Assembly (NCBI GenBank): GCA_026002305.1
Contig: BOBI01000109.1
Location: 1-5,341 of the forward strand
DNA from: Spirochaetia bacterium
GTDB lineage: Bacteria; Spirochaetota; Spirochaetia; Treponematales; Breznakiellaceae
Direction of reading: 5' to 3'
Length of the DNA: 5,341 nucleotides
The translations under genes were made by a program, and so were the position numbers. Numbering within the stretch: the first letter of the stretch is position 1; every line of letters begins with the position of its first letter. Positions 1 to 5,341 of the stretch are shown here, piece by piece. Below the pieces are notes generated by a model. That model saw only the letters and a program-made list of their open reading frames with translations, had not been told where the DNA came from and ran no database searches.

Positions 1-60
1 CTTTATATCCATGCTACGCCACACCACAGGCGAATGGTATGTGAAACCATTCTCGCTCAT
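1..60 (-). CDS. Start of a downstream reading frame, partial (runs off the left edge)
   Basis: An ATG at 58-60 on the minus strand opens a frame of 20 codons that is still open at the window edge; it begins MSENGFTYHSPVVW. Its ATG shares the ATGA sequence with the TGA stop of the sulfotransferase gene, the usual geometry of translationally coupled bacterial genes and the same as the junction at 3070-3073. The only ribosome-binding-like sequence is AAGG, one base before the ATG, which is too close, so initiation would depend on coupling. The peptide is too short for family assignment. An alternative is that these codons are really the C-terminus of the sulfotransferase, reached when the poly-C tract has another length; the residues read naturally enough for either. 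I do not recognise the product. Confidence 0.45.
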   Translation of the reverse strand, partial: MSENGFTYHSPVVWRSMDIK

Positions 61-1010
61 GCCTTGGGAGGGGGGGGGGGGGGGGGGGGGGGGAGGGATG
101 TTACCACTTGTTCAATTAAAGCCTTTTCGTTAGATGTTATTATTTCGCCCACCTTATCTTTAATTTCGCCTACAAGATCAATCGGCACACCCAATGCAGT
201 TGTATTATACATAACATTTTCATAATTAATTCCTAGAAATGCGGCAACATTTTTCATAACTTCTTTATGACTTGTTATTAAATCCTCAAACTCTATTATT
301 TTTAACCTGTCAGGATATTGAGATTGTAACCTATCAATATTTTTTTCAAGCCATAATAAGTTTCCCATTCTACCATCGTAAGCCGCAAGATAAGGAATCA
401 TTCCACTCATTTTAGAATGGTCGCCGTGTGCCGCTCTGAAACAAAATGCATAATACCAGTCTACAAACGGTCTTCTGGCATATAATATCTTTGAATATGG
501 ATATGTTGTAAAAAAAGCATCAAAGTCTCTAAAACCATTCCTTGCCATTGATAAATAATATTTACATGAACTTTTTATTTCAGGCTTGAATACCTCCAGC
601 AAGTTTTCAAATACCATATTGATAAAATTTGAAGGGTTCAAATCTATAATATTTTTCGCCTGCCGGATAATTTTATTCTCAAGTTTATGAAAATCAAATT
701 CAATATGTATTCTTGCGGAATAATCATGTTTTACCGGTACAACCAGTTCATTTTGCATACTTGAAGTCTGTAATTCCGGCCAGCCTGTATCGGAATATAG
801 TTTCATTAAAATATATATAAGATAAGCTTGACCTCCCATTTGAACAGCAATATTTTTATCAAAATCATGTGATAAAAACAGATCGGCAAGCTTGTCATGC
901 CAAGGCATAGCGAACACCGAACTATGCCCGTCAAGAAGTGCGGCAATCACCGTTTTTCCGCTTGTTATCGTGCCTGTTAGCAGTATTAATGGTTTGTTGC
1001 TACATTTCAC
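57..1010 (-). CDS. Sulfotransferase-family protein with a homopolymer-encoded polyproline tail
   Basis: The 317-residue protein resembles PAPS-dependent sulfotransferases, which move a sulfuryl group from PAPS to a hydroxyl or amine acceptor. Seen in the sequence: a P-loop-like 5'-phosphosulfate loop at residues 13-29 (GTITSGKTVIAALLDGH), a 3'-phosphate-binding-like segment near 175-189 (ILYARRPFVDWYYAF), and a late IIEFEDLITSHKEVMKNVAAFLG segment (238-260), typical of the family's C-terminal part. No signal peptide or membrane segment is evident, so it is probably cytosolic. The start is GTG, four bases after the radical SAM stop, with only a weak GGGA some ten bases upstream. Residues 307-315 are nine prolines, mostly from a C24 run on the coding strand, followed by Lys-Ala-stop. 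That tail is not a family feature, and the true C-terminus may lie in another frame. The acceptor cannot be told from sequence; operon context suggests a glycan or small metabolite. A more general P-loop function is the main alternative. Confidence 0.72.
   Translation of the reverse strand: MKCSNKPLILLTGTITSGKTVIAALLDGHSSVFAMPWHDKLADLFLSHDFDKNIAVQMGGQAYLIYILMKLYSDTGWPELQTSSMQNELVVPVKHDYSARIHIEFDFHKLENKIIRQAKNIIDLNPSNFINMVFENLLEVFKPEIKSSCKYYLSMARNGFRDFDAFFTTYPYSKILYARRPFVDWYYAFCFRAAHGDHSKMSGMIPYLAAYDGRMGNLLWLEKNIDRLQSQYPDRLKIIEFEDLITSHKEVMKNVAAFLGINYENVMYNTTALGVPIDLVGEIKDKVGEIITSNEKALIEQVVTSLPPPPPPPPPKA
70..93. repeat. Homopolymer of 24 G (C24 on the coding strand of the sulfotransferase gene)
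   Basis: Twenty-four consecutive G on the plus strand, flanked by GGGA on the left and AGGG on the right, so nearly all of 66-97 is G. It lies inside the last part of the minus-strand sulfotransferase ORF, 14 codons before the stop at its upstream edge. Runs of this length are prone to slipped-strand mispairing and in several bacteria (Campylobacter poly-G tracts are the classic case) act as ON/OFF or C-terminus switches. The plus strand here is the transcription template and could also form a G-quadruplex. The exact count of a run this long is often mis-sequenced, so the recorded frame should be treated as one of several possible. Confidence 0.9.
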
Positions 1011-1014
1011 TTTA

Positions 1015-2061
1015 TTACATTCCCGTATAACCAGGGTATTTGTTTAACCGATTATTAAGATGCCGTGCGGTAAAAACATCGGCCATGTCAATTATTGTAG
1101 CATAGTCGCGGTCAAGAGGTTCGTATGGTAATTTATTTGCATACACGCAGTTAAAGCATTGTAAACCTTCCAGACTGTCGGCCAGATAACGCTTTCTTAA
1201 TCCAGTAAATTTATCGCTGTACCATCCGTCATAAAGCGATGTTTTGTTAAGGTCTGCAACGATAAGGTAACCTTGGAAATCCGCGCAACCGCAAGCGGTG
1301 AGATAGCCTTCGCTTGTAATGCCGATTGAGTCAAATAAATTATGACACGGCCGCTTGAACGATTTCCCGGGTGGTGGCGTTGAAGATATTCTGTCATAAA
1401 TTTCGGGAACCATACCGCCTAGATTAAAAACCGGATTAAACGAAATATAATCGCAATACCGGGAATACCGTTCCTTAAACAATTCTATCTCACCAACATT
1501 AAAACGGGTGATTATATAAGAAACATACAGCTTGAATATCCTGTTTGCGGATTCTCTATATTCTTTACAAAATCTCAAATGACTAATAACCTTGTCAAAA
1601 TCATCATAGCCATGAATAAACTTATATGTTTCAGACGTGCCCGCGTTGATTGAAAATTTTATACTGTCTGCTCCGCTGTCAATAACTTCTTTCAACCTTT
1701 GCGGAGTTGCAAGTGCGCCGTTTGTGGTTATATACACATATTCAAATCCTGTATCTTTTGCTTCCTTTACATACATGGCCAGATTTTTGCACAAAAACGG
1801 TTCGCTTGTTGAATAAAAACCTATCTCCTTTACACCCAATTCGTGTGCTTCCCGCATTATTCGCAACAACAAATTCTTATCAATTTCGCGGCGCTTTCTT
1901 GTCATTTTTGATTGTGCGCAAAAAATACATTTATGATTACAGCCATTGACCAATTCCACAAGCATTTCTTTATGTGGAAATACAGGGTGAAGTGTTTCCT
2001 GAAAGTTCATGCGGGTTTTCATTCTTTCTTCAAGCTGTATTTCAATTCTTTTCCTATCCAT
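1015..2061 (-). CDS. Radical SAM / SPASM-domain protein
   Basis: A 348-residue protein from the chosen ATG. The radical SAM motif CNHKCIFC (CxxxCxxC, Cys 41, 45 and 48) binds the 4Fe-4S cluster that cleaves S-adenosylmethionine. The GGEP-like segment is YSTSEPF, and YITTNGA and DSIKFSINAG fit the following strands of the barrel. The C-terminal part (about 238-310) carries further cysteines at 239, 257, 259, 302 and 305 (RPCHN, TACGC, LQCFNC), as expected for a SPASM or twitch domain holding auxiliary Fe-S clusters. Such proteins modify peptides, sugars or other small molecules; the substrate is not readable here. No short precursor-peptide gene is seen beside it, so a glycan or metabolite is more likely than a RiPP. 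I chose ATG at 2059-2061 over GTG at 2068-2070 because GGGGGTG lies six bases before the ATG. It overlaps the dehydrogenase gene by 8 bases and ends 4 bases before the sulfotransferase start. Probably oxygen-sensitive, in keeping with an anaerobe. Confidence 0.88.
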   Translation of the reverse strand: MDRKRIEIQLEERMKTRMNFQETLHPVFPHKEMLVELVNGCNHKCIFCAQSKMTRKRREIDKNLLLRIMREAHELGVKEIGFYSTSEPFLCKNLAMYVKEAKDTGFEYVYITTNGALATPQRLKEVIDSGADSIKFSINAGTSETYKFIHGYDDFDKVISHLRFCKEYRESANRIFKLYVSYIITRFNVGEIELFKERYSRYCDYISFNPVFNLGGMVPEIYDRISSTPPPGKSFKRPCHNLFDSIGITSEGYLTACGCADFQGYLIVADLNKTSLYDGWYSDKFTGLRKRYLADSLEGLQCFNCVYANKLPYEPLDRDYATIIDMADVFTARHLNNRLNKYPGYTGM

Positions 2062-3073
2062 GTATAACACCCCCCGATGTAATTAAATACTCTTTATTTA
2101 CACAGTTACGCAACGGTATCCCGTTAACCGCGTTCCACATCTGGCGGGCGGCTTTTTCCCTCATCTCATGTCGGCTTTCTACAGCGTAAAACGCCGAGTG
2201 CGGTGTCAGTATCATGCGGCCGTCCAGCCATGGCTCGCCTTTGCTAAAGGCGCGAATCAGGGGATTGGCGTTTTCCGGTGGTTCAATCTCCATAACATCA
2301 GATGCAAAAGTGCCTAGTTTGCCGCTTTTTAAACTGTTGTAAACAGCATCCAAATCTACTATTGCTCCCCGTGCCGTATTAATTAAAGTTATACCGGTCT
2401 TGGCAGATTCAAGAACTTCCGCCCCTATCATGTGATAAGTTTCATCAGTTAATGGCGTATGTATACATATATAATCGCTTACGGCAAACATTGATTTCAA
2501 ATCCGAAAACCGCTTGATGTTTAAGGATTTATCATATCCATCAGGTATATAAGGATCATAGAACGATACATCCATTCCAAACGCTTTGGCGCGTCCCGCT
2601 ACCGCCGTGCCGATTCTGCCTAATCCGGCTATACCTAATTTTGCGTTTGTCAGCCTGTGTATCACGCCGCCAAGTGATACATCCCAGTTTAGCGCGGGAT
2701 TTTCTTTGAGTTTTGAGTTATAAGTTGTTATTTTCCTGCATAGCGATAACAACAGAGCGAATGTATGATCCGCAACATCATTCGTTCCGTAGTCGGGAAT
2801 ATTTACAACCGGGATACCGGCAGAGCCCGCGTATTTTGTATCAACATTGTTAAAGCCCACACCCACGCATACAATTACCTTGCAATTTTTCAAGCGATCT
2901 ATTGTCGTTTTCGTAACTTGTAGTTCATGCCACACCATACATGCTTCAAGCCGTGAAATACTATCAGGTAAATCGTCTTCGCTTTTACATTTAAAACATT
3001 GAATAGATTCGCCGCCGATAATTTCATCTTCTACCGTAGTTTCGGTTGAGAAGTTTAATATTCCATATTTCAT
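2054..3073 (-). CDS. D-isomer-specific 2-hydroxyacid dehydrogenase (SerA/PdxB/CtBP superfamily)
   Basis: A 339-residue, apparently full-length cytosolic NAD(P)-dependent dehydrogenase that interconverts a 2-hydroxyacid and a 2-oxoacid. The N-terminal part holds VCVGVGFNNVD (68-78) and VADHTFALLLSLCRK (100-114). The Rossmann glycine motif is GLGRIG (150-155), followed by the coenzyme-choosing acidic residue in FYDPYIP (Asp173), which suggests NAD. The catalytic triad of the family is present: Arg235 in NTARGAIVD, Glu264 in DVMEIEPP and His292 in LTPHSAFY. The Arg-Glu spacing equals that of E. coli SerA (29 residues). There is no C-terminal ACT domain, so it is not the serine-feedback type of SerA. 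The natural substrate is unknown: 3-phosphoglycerate, 4-phosphoerythronate or a sugar-derived acid are all possible. Its ATG shares ATGA with the stop of the GAPDH-like gene, so translation is probably coupled to it. Confidence 0.9.
   Translation of the reverse strand: MKYGILNFSTETTVEDEIIGGESIQCFKCKSEDDLPDSISRLEACMVWHELQVTKTTIDRLKNCKVIVCVGVGFNNVDTKYAGSAGIPVVNIPDYGTNDVADHTFALLLSLCRKITTYNSKLKENPALNWDVSLGGVIHRLTNAKLGIAGLGRIGTAVAGRAKAFGMDVSFYDPYIPDGYDKSLNIKRFSDLKSMFAVSDYICIHTPLTDETYHMIGAEVLESAKTGITLINTARGAIVDLDAVYNSLKSGKLGTFASDVMEIEPPENANPLIRAFSKGEPWLDGRMILTPHSAFYAVESRHEMREKAARQMWNAVNGIPLRNCVNKEYLITSGGVIHG
2068..2074 (-). promoter_or_regulatory. Ribosome binding site deciding the radical SAM start
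   Basis: GGGGGTG on the minus strand differs from the strong Shine-Dalgarno GGAGGTG by one base and sits six bases (TTATAC) before the ATG at 2059-2061. The alternative GTG start at 2068-2070 lies inside this site and would have no spaced binding site of its own, so the ATG is preferred. Confidence 0.6.
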
Positions 3074-3849
3074 AAGCGTCTTTCGCCCTTTTGTTTTGAC
3101 AACAAATCAATTGTATCGGCAACCCTGCTTGTATAGCCCCACTCGTTGTCATACCATAATATGCACTTTAAAAATCTGCCATTATCCAAATTAAGCCAAT
3201 CCATATCTACCGTGCAGGAAGCCTGCTCCGCAATATAGTCACTTGAAACAAGCGATTCTTTTCCGGTTTTTACAATCTGCCGGCCGTTTGGCGCTTTACA
3301 CTGTTCACTGAATTCTTTAACTACCGTTGTAATTTCTTCAATACTGGTAACACGCGCCATAACAAGCGAGCAGTCCGACGATGATACGATTGCAAGCGGT
3401 GTGCGATATGAAAACGATGAAACTTTACCGGCAAGTGTAGGTATAAGATCTTCAATTACATTTCCGGCAGATGTGCTTTTTGGTATTAGGTTATTTACAC
3501 TGGCTCTACCCAGGGGGTAATAGTTATAAAATGCGGCAGGAAATGATTCTGAGTGGATAAACGAATCTGTAAGCCTCTGATATGACAGCCATGGATGTAA
3601 TGTAGTTACAAAACAATATTCTATTCCAATTTTCGCATTAAGCACGTTAAGTACAGGCGCAATGGCGTTTGAATCGCATATACTTGTAGCAATTACCCGA
3701 TGGTTATTTGCGTTAATATTAGCATCATTTATACCAAACAGCAGTATGAAATCCGCGCCTTTATAATGGTTTGTAACAATAACATGTTCCACGCCGTTTG
3801 AAATTATTGTTTTCGCACAATCTGCTTCACGGTCGGCGCCGGAAGACAC
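3070..3849 (-). CDS. GAPDH-family protein lacking the N-terminal part of the NAD-binding domain; probably 5'-truncated
   Basis: From GTG 3849 this is 259 residues against about 330 for glyceraldehyde-3-phosphate dehydrogenase. The catalytic domain is recognisable: Cys58 in ATSICDSNAIAPV (usual SASCTTNCLAP) and His85 in TTLHPW, 27 residues apart as in standard GAPDH; IPKSTSAGN at 122-130; FSYRTPLAIVS around 146-156 with the family's conserved Arg; and WYDNEWGYTSRV at 232-243. The stretch between His85 and the IIP-like motif is about ten residues longer than usual, so the phosphate/S-loop region differs and the substrate may not be glyceraldehyde-3-phosphate. The GTG has no Shine-Dalgarno sequence, and the same frame stays open to a stop at 3955-3957; codons at 3850-3924 (e.g. 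ISISSNADITAVNW) still resemble GAPDH. The GxGRIGR motif is missing altogether. It is either a truncated relic, a gene joined wrongly, or a shortened protein with a new role. Its stop overlaps the dehydrogenase start. Confidence 0.7.
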   Translation of the reverse strand: MSSGADREADCAKTIISNGVEHVIVTNHYKGADFILLFGINDANINANNHRVIATSICDSNAIAPVLNVLNAKIGIEYCFVTTLHPWLSYQRLTDSFIHSESFPAAFYNYYPLGRASVNNLIPKSTSAGNVIEDLIPTLAGKVSSFSYRTPLAIVSSSDCSLVMARVTSIEEITTVVKEFSEQCKAPNGRQIVKTGKESLVSSDYIAEQASCTVDMDWLNLDNGRFLKCILWYDNEWGYTSRVADTIDLLSKQKGERRL

Positions 3850-3924
3850 AACAACACAGTTACAGCCGTATTTTCTCCAATTTACAGCCGTAATATCCGC
3901 GTTAGACGAAATGCTAATTTCCCA
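3850..3924 (-). pseudogene. 5' remnant of the GAPDH-like coding frame, without a recognisable start
   Basis: Reading upstream of the GTG in the same frame gives about 25 codons (including ISISSNADITAVNW and YGCNCVVVSS) that align by eye with the GAPDH stretch just before its conserved IESTG segment (here VVVSSG). Similarity fades near 3924 and a TAG stop in frame lies at 3955-3957. There is no in-frame ATG, TTG or further GTG in the stretch, only CTG and ATT codons. An out-of-frame ATG at 3929-3931 opens just five codons. About 65-70 residues of the family are therefore absent, with the apparent break at roughly 3925-3955, next to the response-regulator gene. Confidence 0.5.
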
Positions 3925-3970
3925 CAGCCATCTTTGTTTTTTTCTTGCAATATGCTAGAATTCAGGAGGT
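3925..3970 (+). promoter_or_regulatory. Divergent intergenic region with a possible promoter for the response regulator
   Basis: This is the only gap between the leftward operon and the rightward signalling genes. On the plus strand, TAGAAT at 3956-3961 matches five of six bases of the -10 consensus, with TTGTTT at 3934-3939 as a poor -35 sixteen bases upstream; TATGCT at 3951-3956 is a second -10 candidate. Either would place the transcript start within a few bases of the ATG, giving almost no leader, so the real promoter may differ. No clear operator palindrome was seen. A promoter for the minus-strand operon is not evident here and would otherwise have to lie inside the response-regulator gene. 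Confidence 0.25.
3964..3969 (+). promoter_or_regulatory. AGGAGG ribosome-binding sequence unusually close to the response-regulator ATG
   Basis: A perfect AGGAGG is followed by only one base (T) before the ATG at 3971-3973, whereas 5-9 bases are usual. An upstream in-frame stop at 3956-3958 excludes an earlier start, and a later one would cut into the first beta strand (TILAIDD). Translation may therefore be weaker than the perfect motif suggests, or the motif may be partly coincidental. Confidence 0.5.
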
Positions 3971-4345
3971 ATGGATAGAAAAACAATTTTGGCGATTGAT
4001 GATTCCGCTATAAGCCTTAGAAGTGTTAAGACGGTTTTAGAGGATCTATATTCTGTTCGCATGGCTAAAACAACAGCGTTGGCATCGGGTGTTCTAAGAA
4101 AGGAACATATAGACCTTATCCTGCTTGATATTGAAATGCCCGGTGATATATCCGGTATTGATTATCTAAAAGTGCTTAAAGCCGCTCCGGAAACAAGGGA
4201 CATTCCGGTTATCATGCTAACGGGACATTCATCGTTCGAGACTATTTCCAATGCTACTTGGGGCGGCGCCGCCGACTACGTTATAAAACCGTTTGATCCT
4301 GTTGTCCTGCACGAAAAGGTGCTGGGGATATTTCTTAATCAATAA
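3971..4345 (+). CDS. Stand-alone CheY-like response regulator (receiver domain only)
   Basis: The 124-residue protein is a single receiver domain with no output domain. The key residues are all present: acidic pair Asp10-Asp11 (AIDDSAIS), phospho-acceptor Asp53 (LILLDIEMPG), Thr84 (IMLTGHS) and Lys106 (YVIKPFDP). It is expected to take phosphate from a histidine kinase and act by binding a partner protein, as CheY or Spo0F do, in the cytoplasm. The kinase gene starts 37 bases downstream on the same strand, so the two are probably one transcript and may be cognate. The position 91-105 (TISNATWGGAADYV) is ordinary for the family. It is transcribed away from the biosynthetic operon. Identity as a receiver domain is secure; pathway and partner are not readable. 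Confidence 0.93.
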   Translation: MDRKTILAIDDSAISLRSVKTVLEDLYSVRMAKTTALASGVLRKEHIDLILLDIEMPGDISGIDYLKVLKAAPETRDIPVIMLTGHSSFETISNATWGGAADYVIKPFDPVVLHEKVLGIFLNQ

Positions 4346-4382
4346 GTAATGATCCGCCGGTAAACGCTAATAATCTAACAAT

Positions 4383-5341
4383 ATGGAAAAAAAACAATAC
4401 AGTAATACCGTCTTTTTTGTGTCAGGTGTATTTTCAGTTCTGGTTTCTTTTTTCGCTAGTTTTGCAATGTATTATCATTATGTCGAGTTTGTAAAAAAAT
4501 CTTATCAAGACATATTAATCCGTACGGCCAATATGATAGAGGCACAATGTCCGGAACTGAAAAATCCCCAACGGCTGCGAACACTGTTAGGTGACGATTC
4601 TGATGAATATTGGGAAATACAGGAGACATTCGATCACTTGCAGGAATCCATGGGTGTCTCATATATCTATGTTTTAGAAAGGTATAATGGTGTATGGCGT
4701 TTTTTGTTGTCGTCTCTTTATGACAGAGGAACCCCGACATCTGTTATATTGACGCCGCACACGGGATATTCCACCGATAAAGGGCTGAATCGTGCGTGGG
4801 ACGAGAAAATTCAGACATACCATGAAGCAAAGGATCAATGGGGCGAATTTATGACAATATCGCGCCCGGTTATACACGATGGCAAAACTGTGTGCATAAT
4901 CGGGGTAGATTTCGACTTGGACTACGTCCGAAATTTAAACCGTCCGGGATTTGTTGCGTTGATTATAGTTCTTGCCGCATCAATTGTGCTTTCCATGTTA
5001 ATCGCTTCGCAGCTGCGGCGCACCGTTCTCAATTTGGAAGAGATGGTAATTGAGCGGACAAAGGTACTGCAGGAAAAGACACGCGAATTGGAAGAACAGG
5101 CGCGGGAATTGGGGGAACAGACACGGTTAGCGCAGAGTGCGTCGGCGTCAAAAAGCACTTTTTTAGCTTCAATGAGCCACGAAATACGGACGCCTATGAA
5201 CGCGATTATCGGTATGAGCGAGCTTATGTCCATAGAAAATATGAACGTAACACAGCGGCAGTATCTTTCAGACATAAAAAAAACATCCCATTCACTGCTT
5301 CAGATTATAAACGAAATTCTTGATGTTTCAAAAATTGAATC
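4383..5341 (+). CDS. Membrane-bound sensor histidine kinase, 3' end outside the window
   Basis: The frame opens at ATG 4383-4385 ([12 protein letters not shown]) and has no stop to the window edge, giving 319 complete codons. A first membrane segment covers about residues 9-31 and a second about 188-208 ([21 protein letters not shown]). Between them lie about 155 extracytoplasmic residues, probably a Cache/PAS-like sensor fold judging from [14 protein letters not shown] placement (here [26 protein letters not shown], 157-182); the ligand is unknown. A coiled-coil signalling helix follows (about 215-255), then the HisKA dimerisation domain with the phospho-accepting His266 in SHEIRTPMN. The frame is cut at about 53 residues into HisKA, so the ATPase domain, and any receiver or Hpt domain, is not visible; the style of H-box is common in hybrid kinases. 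No Shine-Dalgarno sequence is seen before the ATG, so it may rely on coupling to the regulator gene. Confidence 0.93.
   Translation, partial: MEKKQYSNTVFFVSGVFSVLVSFFASFAMYYHYVEFVKKSYQDILIRTANMIEAQCPELKNPQRLRTLLGDDSDEYWEIQETFDHLQESMGVSYIYVLERYNGVWRFLLSSLYDRGTPTSVILTPHTGYSTDKGLNRAWDEKIQTYHEAKDQWGEFMTISRPVIHDGKTVCIIGVDFDLDYVRNLNRPGFVALIIVLAASIVLSMLIASQLRRTVLNLEEMVIERTKVLQEKTRELEEQARELGEQTRLAQSASASKSTFLASMSHEIRTPMNAIIGMSELMSIENMNVTQRQYLSDIKKTSHSLLQIINEILDVSKIE
5079..5120 (+). repeat. Imperfect 21-base tandem duplication encoding coiled-coil heptads
   Basis: Two adjacent 21-base units (5079-5099 and 5100-5120) encode TRELEEQ and ARELGEQ at kinase residues 233-246, and a third decayed unit begins TRLAQ. 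They share CG(C/G)GAATTGG and GAACAG. Seven codons make one coiled-coil heptad, so gain or loss of a unit keeps both frame and helix register in the linker between the membrane and HisKA. Confidence 0.6.

Noticed and set aside
34..225. Plus-strand frame with a polyglycine stretch
   Set aside because: It is the reverse reading of the poly-G tract across the sulfotransferase gene, has no ribosome-binding site, and its remaining residues resemble nothing; the minus-strand frame has clear domain motifs.
2062..2070. Radical SAM start at GTG 2070 (MLYMDRK)
   Set aside because: The GTG sits inside the Shine-Dalgarno-like GGGGGTG; the ATG at 2059-2061 has the proper six-base spacing.
1197..2189. Short frames of 66-80 residues on both strands over the radical SAM and dehydrogenase genes
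   Set aside because: They overlap genes with intact catalytic motifs and show no domain features or start signals.
2054..3073. Naming the dehydrogenase serA or pdxB
   Set aside because: The superfamily is certain but the substrate is not; there is no ACT domain and no diagnostic PdxB feature that I can confirm by eye.
3952..3978. Eight-codon mini-frame (MLEFRRYG) overlapping the response-regulator start
   Set aside because: It could be a coupling leader peptide, but it has no ribosome-binding site of its own and such short frames arise by chance.
4346..4382. Terminator or promoter between response regulator and kinase
   Set aside because: The 37-base gap has no stem-loop followed by T-run and no convincing promoter pair.
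4456..5275. Minus-strand and alternative plus-strand frames of 67-117 residues over the kinase region
   Set aside because: All lie across the continuous kinase frame from 4383, which shows membrane segments, coiled coil and H-box; the others have no recognisable features and are shadows.

Overview
The window looks like part of a bacterial genome, moderately AT-rich and densely coded, with Shine-Dalgarno-type starts and start/stop overlaps between genes. The kinase (H-box context [18 protein letters not shown], long coiled coil before HisKA) resembles those of anaerobic host- or gut-associated bacteria such as treponemes and some Clostridia. That taxonomic guess is from memory and weak.

Minus strand, about 3925 down to 1: a compact operon-like run. 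In order of transcription it holds a GAPDH-family protein lacking its N-terminal NAD-binding segment (3070-3849, with coding similarity continuing to about 3924), an intact D-2-hydroxyacid dehydrogenase (2054-3073), a radical SAM/SPASM protein (1015-2061), a sulfotransferase-like protein (57-1010), and the start of another reading frame leaving the left edge (1-60). Junctions are ATGA overlap, 8-base overlap, 4-base gap and ATGA overlap, which suggests co-transcription and translational coupling. The mix of dehydrogenases, radical SAM enzyme and sulfotransferase suggests synthesis and decoration of a small molecule or surface glycan; this is inference.

The most striking element is an uninterrupted run of 24 G (70-93) inside the 3' end of the sulfotransferase gene. 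At the present length the protein ends in nine prolines plus Lys-Ala, and its stop codon overlaps the ATG of the next frame. One more C on the coding strand, or two fewer, would fuse the sulfotransferase in frame to that next frame. One fewer, or two more, would give a third C-terminus stopping at 14-16. This is the architecture of a simple-sequence contingency (phase-variation) locus.

Plus strand, 3971 to the right edge: a stand-alone CheY-like response regulator (3971-4345), then a membrane-bound sensor histidine kinase that runs off the window (4383-5341). They diverge from the minus-strand operon across a short region (about 3850-3970), so the pair could regulate the operon, but nothing in the sequence proves it. 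No tRNA, rRNA, CRISPR array, insertion sequence or convincing terminator hairpin was seen.
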